Source of the DNA: Acidobacteriota bacterium
Lineage (GTDB): Bacteria > Acidobacteriota > Terriglobia > Acidiferrales > UBA7541
Assembly (NCBI GenBank): GCA_003225295.1
Contig: QHYZ01000051.1
Location: 62,001 to 126,000 of the forward strand
Direction: 5' to 3'
Length of the DNA: 64,000 bases
Shown: positions 60,522 to 64,000 of the stretch, piece after piece
Position numbering within the stretch: the first letter of the stretch is position 1
How the letters are laid out: every line of letters starts with the position of its first letter
Notes under the pieces: model-generated
Database searches by the model: none
Told to the model about the DNA's origin: nothing
The model's input: only the letters and a program-made list of their open reading frames with translations
Translations under genes and position numbers: made by a program

Positions 60522-62120
60522 TCAGTCGGGTAACAGCAATCGGAGCTTCAAGTCGGTCTGAGAACTCCGCTCTGCTTCCAGCTTGCGTGACTCGGCAAAC
60601 TGATTATCCGATTCTGCGGTTTTGCCTAGACGGCGAAACAACAATCCGAGCTGATAGTGGGCTTGTACGGACCCGGAGTCGAGCGAGATCGCGCGTTCGA
60701 GATCTTGTTGAGCTTCGTCATAGTTGTGCTGCCTTAAGAGTATGCTCCCGAGCTTGACGTACGAAGGCGCGTGCCGGGGATGGCCCTTAAGCAGATCGCG
60801 AAACACCGCGACAGCCCGATCGTCCTGGCCGAGGGCGTCATAAGTAAGGCCCAAGTAGTAGGAAGCCGCAACCTGATCGGGCTGCGCTCGCAGGCTTTGT
60901 CTGAGCGAGGACTCGGCCTCAGCGTACTTGCCTTGCAGGTAGTCCACTGCCCCCATCGAGTATTTCAGGACGGCATCGTGGGGATGCTTTTGCAGAAGCC
61001 GCGCGAAAAGCGACGCAGCATTGGAGAGGTTGCCTTGAGCGACGTTGGCGGAAGCCAAAACATAAACGTACGGATCCCGCTCTGGTTTCAGGGCGGCGGC
61101 TTTTGCGAGCGCAGGCAAAGCATCCTCTAGCAGATTGCGTTGCAAGCACACTTTTCCGAACTCGAATAAGATTTCGGGGTCTTCAGGAGCCAGTTGTTTC
61201 GCCGCGACCAGGAACGCCAAAGCCTTCTCCGTATTTCCTTGCCGCTCCGCGATCTCGGCAAGGCTCTGGTCACAGTCCGCGCACGCGGGGTTCAAATCGA
61301 GCGCGCGTTGAAAGTTCTGCTCTGCCCGGTCCAGAATTCCGAGGGACATGTAACTTTTTCCAAGCTTGAAGGCGAGTGTGGAGGAGGGATGCGCGGCGAT
61401 TTTTGCTTCTTCGGCTTCGAAAATTTGTTTCGCCTCGAGGGTCATACCGAACATCGCCAAAACATTGCCAAACTCAAGCGACGACTCATCGGACGGCGCG
61501 GACAACTGCTCCCAGTTACGAGCAAGAGCCTCTAGCTCTTCCTGTCTTCCTAACGAACCATAGTCCGTGGCCAGCAACAGGATACCGTCATCGGACCCGC
61601 TCAATTGAGCCACGATTGGGCCCGCCGCATCCAAGGATCGCCGATAGTTATGAAGAGATGCTTCAACCTTGGCCAACTCGAACCGAGCGTTAAAGTTCCC
61701 GGGATCGAGTCGCACAGCTTCCTGAAAGCTTTTCCTCGCCAACTCGGGTTTACCCTGCAACAAGCACGCATTCCCCAGACTCGTTCGAGCACCCACCAAA
61801 TGAGGATTGAGCGCTAGGGCCTGGGTCAGAAAGCTCGCGCTCTCTTCATACCTGCCCTCCTGCAGCCGAATTGTACCCAGCATCGCAAAAGCCAGCGCTC
61901 GCGTGGTCGGATTTCCCAGCGCCTGGCGCGCTTCGGTTTCCGCCTGGTCCACTTGTCCCTGGCTCAGGAGGCGCGCCGCCATCTCAATATGGTTGAGTTG
62001 TGCCAAGCCGATGCTTGGCAAGATCAGAAGTGCAAGACACAGTTTGTACCAGTGGACTGCGGGCCTAACCCGGCAAGCGCAGTGCCGAAGGATCTCTGTG
62101 CGTTCACCAAAACTGCGCAT
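60522..62120 (-). CDS. Exported TPR-repeat protein (partner of CRTAC1 protein 2)
   Basis: 532 residues. A leader (LCLALLILPSIGLAQ) is preceded by a basic stretch, and then about 13 TPR units cover the rest (FAMLGTIRLQEGRYEESASF, GARTSLGNACLLQGKPELAR, QNFQRALDLNPACADCDQSL, ASYYLGLTYDALGQDDRAVA). The arrangement TPR then CRTAC1 with a 4-nt gap repeats the 35804/37456 pair. Divergent from the third CRTAC1 gene, with 169 bp between. Probable exported scaffold. Confidence 0.85.
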   Translation of the reverse strand: MRSFGERTEILRHCACRVRPAVHWYKLCLALLILPSIGLAQLNHIEMAARLLSQGQVDQAETEARQALGNPTTRALAFAMLGTIRLQEGRYEESASFLTQALALNPHLVGARTSLGNACLLQGKPELARKSFQEAVRLDPGNFNARFELAKVEASLHNYRRSLDAAGPIVAQLSGSDDGILLLATDYGSLGRQEELEALARNWEQLSAPSDESSLEFGNVLAMFGMTLEAKQIFEAEEAKIAAHPSSTLAFKLGKSYMSLGILDRAEQNFQRALDLNPACADCDQSLAEIAERQGNTEKALAFLVAAKQLAPEDPEILFEFGKVCLQRNLLEDALPALAKAAALKPERDPYVYVLASANVAQGNLSNAASLFARLLQKHPHDAVLKYSMGAVDYLQGKYAEAESSLRQSLRAQPDQVAASYYLGLTYDALGQDDRAVAVFRDLLKGHPRHAPSYVKLGSILLRQHNYDEAQQDLERAISLDSGSVQAHYQLGLLFRRLGKTAESDNQFAESRKLEAERSSQTDLKLRLLLPD

Positions 62121-62289
62121 GTTTGTTCATAATAGCAATCCGCCACAACCTGGGCAACTTCTGAAACTTGTGAGCCTACGAGCACACGAAAGTATTGTGA
62201 GCGTGCACCCGCCGGTGTAAATTCTCTTGTCTACCAGGTCGCGGTATTCTACGAAAGTCGTGCAGCTATCTGGGGAGCTCCACAGCTTA

Positions 62290-64000
62290 ATGCTCAAAAG
62301 AGGGCCGCACATCCCTTCGCGCCGTGCCTTCCTGAAGCGTCTGTCCGCAGCGCTCGTTGCCGGCCATCTGCCACGCTTCCCATGGTCATTCTGCCTTGCA
62401 ACCCCTCAAAGCGGTGGCAAGTTCCCGTTTGCGCTTGTCCCCCCTTCGGTGAGCGGGATTAGCTGGGTACACCACAATGGGCGCTCCCCAGAGATGTACC
62501 TGCCGGAAACTGTGGGCGCTGGGTGCGCATTCATCGATTATGACAGCGACGGCTGGATGGACATTTTCCTGGTCAACAGTGGCAAGTGTGATTTCTTCGA
62601 CCCCCAGCCACCCCTCCGCAACGCGCTATACCGGAACAACCGCGACGGAACATTCACTGACGTAACCGAAAAGGCCGGGGTCGGCGGCAGCGGGTATGGC
62701 ATGGGCGTAGCGGTCGGCGATTACGACGGCGACGGCTTGCCCGACCTCCTCGTGACACAATACAACGGCGTGATTCTCTATCACAACAACGGTGACGGCA
62801 CGTTCACCGATGTGACCCGCAAAGCCGGCCTGCCCACTAAGGGCTGGGCATCGAGTGCGGTCTGGTTTGACTATGACAACGACGGAAAACTCGACCTCTT
62901 TGTCTGCCGGTTTGTGGATTTCGACAAGTCCAAGAACAAGTTTTGCGGCAACCGTGAGAGCGGTGACCGCTACTACTGCATCCCGCGCGTTTACGACCCA
63001 ATGCCCAGCTGGTTGTTCCACAACAATGGCGACGGCACTTTTACAGACGCCAACAACGAGTCTGGGATCTCGAAGTCTTTCGGCAAGGCTTGGGGCGTAG
63101 TCGCCTGCGACATCAATAACGATGGGTATATGGATCTATTTGTTGCCAATGACACGGTGGCGAACTTTCTATTTGTTAATCGCGGTAATGGAAAATTCGA
63201 GGAAATAGGCTTGCAGTCCAACGTGGGCTACAGCGTCGAGGGGCGCGCCCGGTCCGGGATGGGCGCGGACTCCGCCGACTACGACCAAGACGGCTGGATG
63301 GACCTGTTCGTCACTAACGTAGATCAGGAGATGTATTCCCTCTACCACAACAATCGCGATGAGACCTTCGACGATATGGCTATCCCTTACGGCATCGGCA
63401 AGGTCACGCTGCACATGAGCGGGTGGGGCGTGAAATTCTTCGATTACGACAACGACGGCACCGCCGACCTTTTCCTGGCGAACGGCCACCCTGACGACAA
63501 AATCCAGCAGCATTCCAGCGAAGTGAAATACCGCGAGCCTATGTTGCTCTTTCACGGCACGGGAAGGGGATTCGAGAACGTGACGGCCGGTAGCGGCCCC
63601 GTTTTCTCAAAACCGTATGCAGCGCGCGGCATGGCGGTGGGCGATTTCAATAACGACGGCGCCCTCGATGTGCTGGTCGCAATCAACAACGGATCGCCTC
63701 TGCTACTTAAGAATCAGGTTGGCCGGCTAAACCATTGGTTGGGTGTGAGACTGGTCGCGAAGCGAGCCAATCCTGACGCCGTGGGCACGCTGATTACCTG
63801 GCAAGCCGGAGACCTGAAGCGGTCACACTTCAAGACGGGGGCGGGAAGTTATCTGGCCTCTCACGATCCACGTGTGGTGTTGGGCATTGGCAGACGTACC
63901 CAGATCGACTGGGTGGAAGTCAAGTGGCCGCTGCCAAGCGGCCGCCTGGAACGCTTCACCAATCTGCCCCTCGATCAGTACATCACACTGGTGGAAGGGC
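62290..64000 (+). CDS. CRTAC1-type FG-GAP/ASPIC repeat protein (3 of 3), 3' end outside window
   Basis: 570 codons present from ATG 62290 (GGGGAG at 62272-62277), still open at the window end. Twin-arginine leader ([20 protein letters not shown]). Seven calcium loops: [66 protein letters not shown] and [11 protein letters not shown]. The ASPIC/UnbV module is present ([40 protein letters not shown]), so only a few residues may be missing. It is less like the other two in its N-terminal ~50 residues ([20 protein letters not shown]). Divergent from the TPR gene. Confidence 0.88.
   Translation, partial: MLKRGPHIPSRRAFLKRLSAALVAGHLPRFPWSFCLATPQSGGKFPFALVPPSVSGISWVHHNGRSPEMYLPETVGAGCAFIDYDSDGWMDIFLVNSGKCDFFDPQPPLRNALYRNNRDGTFTDVTEKAGVGGSGYGMGVAVGDYDGDGLPDLLVTQYNGVILYHNNGDGTFTDVTRKAGLPTKGWASSAVWFDYDNDGKLDLFVCRFVDFDKSKNKFCGNRESGDRYYCIPRVYDPMPSWLFHNNGDGTFTDANNESGISKSFGKAWGVVACDINNDGYMDLFVANDTVANFLFVNRGNGKFEEIGLQSNVGYSVEGRARSGMGADSADYDQDGWMDLFVTNVDQEMYSLYHNNRDETFDDMAIPYGIGKVTLHMSGWGVKFFDYDNDGTADLFLANGHPDDKIQQHSSEVKYREPMLLFHGTGRGFENVTAGSGPVFSKPYAARGMAVGDFNNDGALDVLVAINNGSPLLLKNQVGRLNHWLGVRLVAKRANPDAVGTLITWQAGDLKRSHFKTGAGSYLASHDPRVVLGIGRRTQIDWVEVKWPLPSGRLERFTNLPLDQYITLVEG

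Overview
The window looks like chromosomal DNA of an acidobacterium (Acidobacteriota, probably Terriglobia-like). The signs are two Oar-type TonB-dependent receptors with an N-terminal carboxypeptidase-regulatory domain and no SusD partner, three intact FG-GAP/ASPIC 'CRTAC1' proteins, large exported TPR proteins, a CHASE2 kinase with a FecR protein, YVTN propellers, moderately high GC and many twin-arginine leaders. The taxonomic call is inference from gene content; there is no rRNA here.

Left part (1 to about 25.5 kb): mixed housekeeping and accessory genes interleaved with decayed ones. It has a YVTN propeller gene (cut by the window edge), an MFS transporter, a frameshifted YVTN pseudogene, a CBM9/DUF5916 outer-membrane protein, then a signalling cluster on the + strand: TPR/beta-barrel protein, NtrC-type sigma-54 activator, CHASE2 histidine kinase and FecR protein, the last three joined by ATGA overlaps. 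Just downstream lie a good sigma-54-type -24/-12 element, a tiny membrane ORF and a LuxR-type regulator. Next come small enzymes and membrane proteins (SRPBCC, epoxide-hydrolase-like/cupin fusion, MtgA, DLH-like hydrolase, DoxX, lipoprotein). Remnants of two TonB receptors, DUF202, a tyrosine recombinase and a two-domain universal stress protein are scattered between them. The recombinase remnant abuts the 3' end of a tRNA-Pro(TGG) gene, the usual scar of island integration.

Right part (25.5 to 64 kb): one coherent L-arabinose/arabinan utilisation locus. A minus-strand operon runs araD, SSS symporter, 73-aa membrane protein, FucI-fold-type isomerase, araB. Around it are two GH127-type beta-L-arabinofuranosidases, a GH27 enzyme, a GH43 endo-arabinanase, two GH51 alpha-L-arabinofuranosidases, two TonB receptors, three TPR proteins, three CRTAC1 proteins (plus one truncated) and one LacI-family regulator. 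A 12-14 bp palindrome (GGTAARCGTTTACC type) recurs in front of the araD operon, GH127, GH43/GH51, the second GH51 and both TonB receptors, with weaker copies before the second GH127 and a CRTAC1 gene. This is what a local LacI regulon looks like.

Working model: exported GH43, GH51, GH127 and GH27 enzymes cut arabinan and arabinose-bearing glycans. The two Oar-type receptors take oligosaccharides across the outer membrane, with TPR and CRTAC1 proteins as candidate surface or periplasmic partners in place of SusD. The SSS symporter imports arabinose, and isomerase, AraB and AraD convert it to D-xylulose 5-phosphate. The TPR/CRTAC1 part of this model is the least established and the most interesting.
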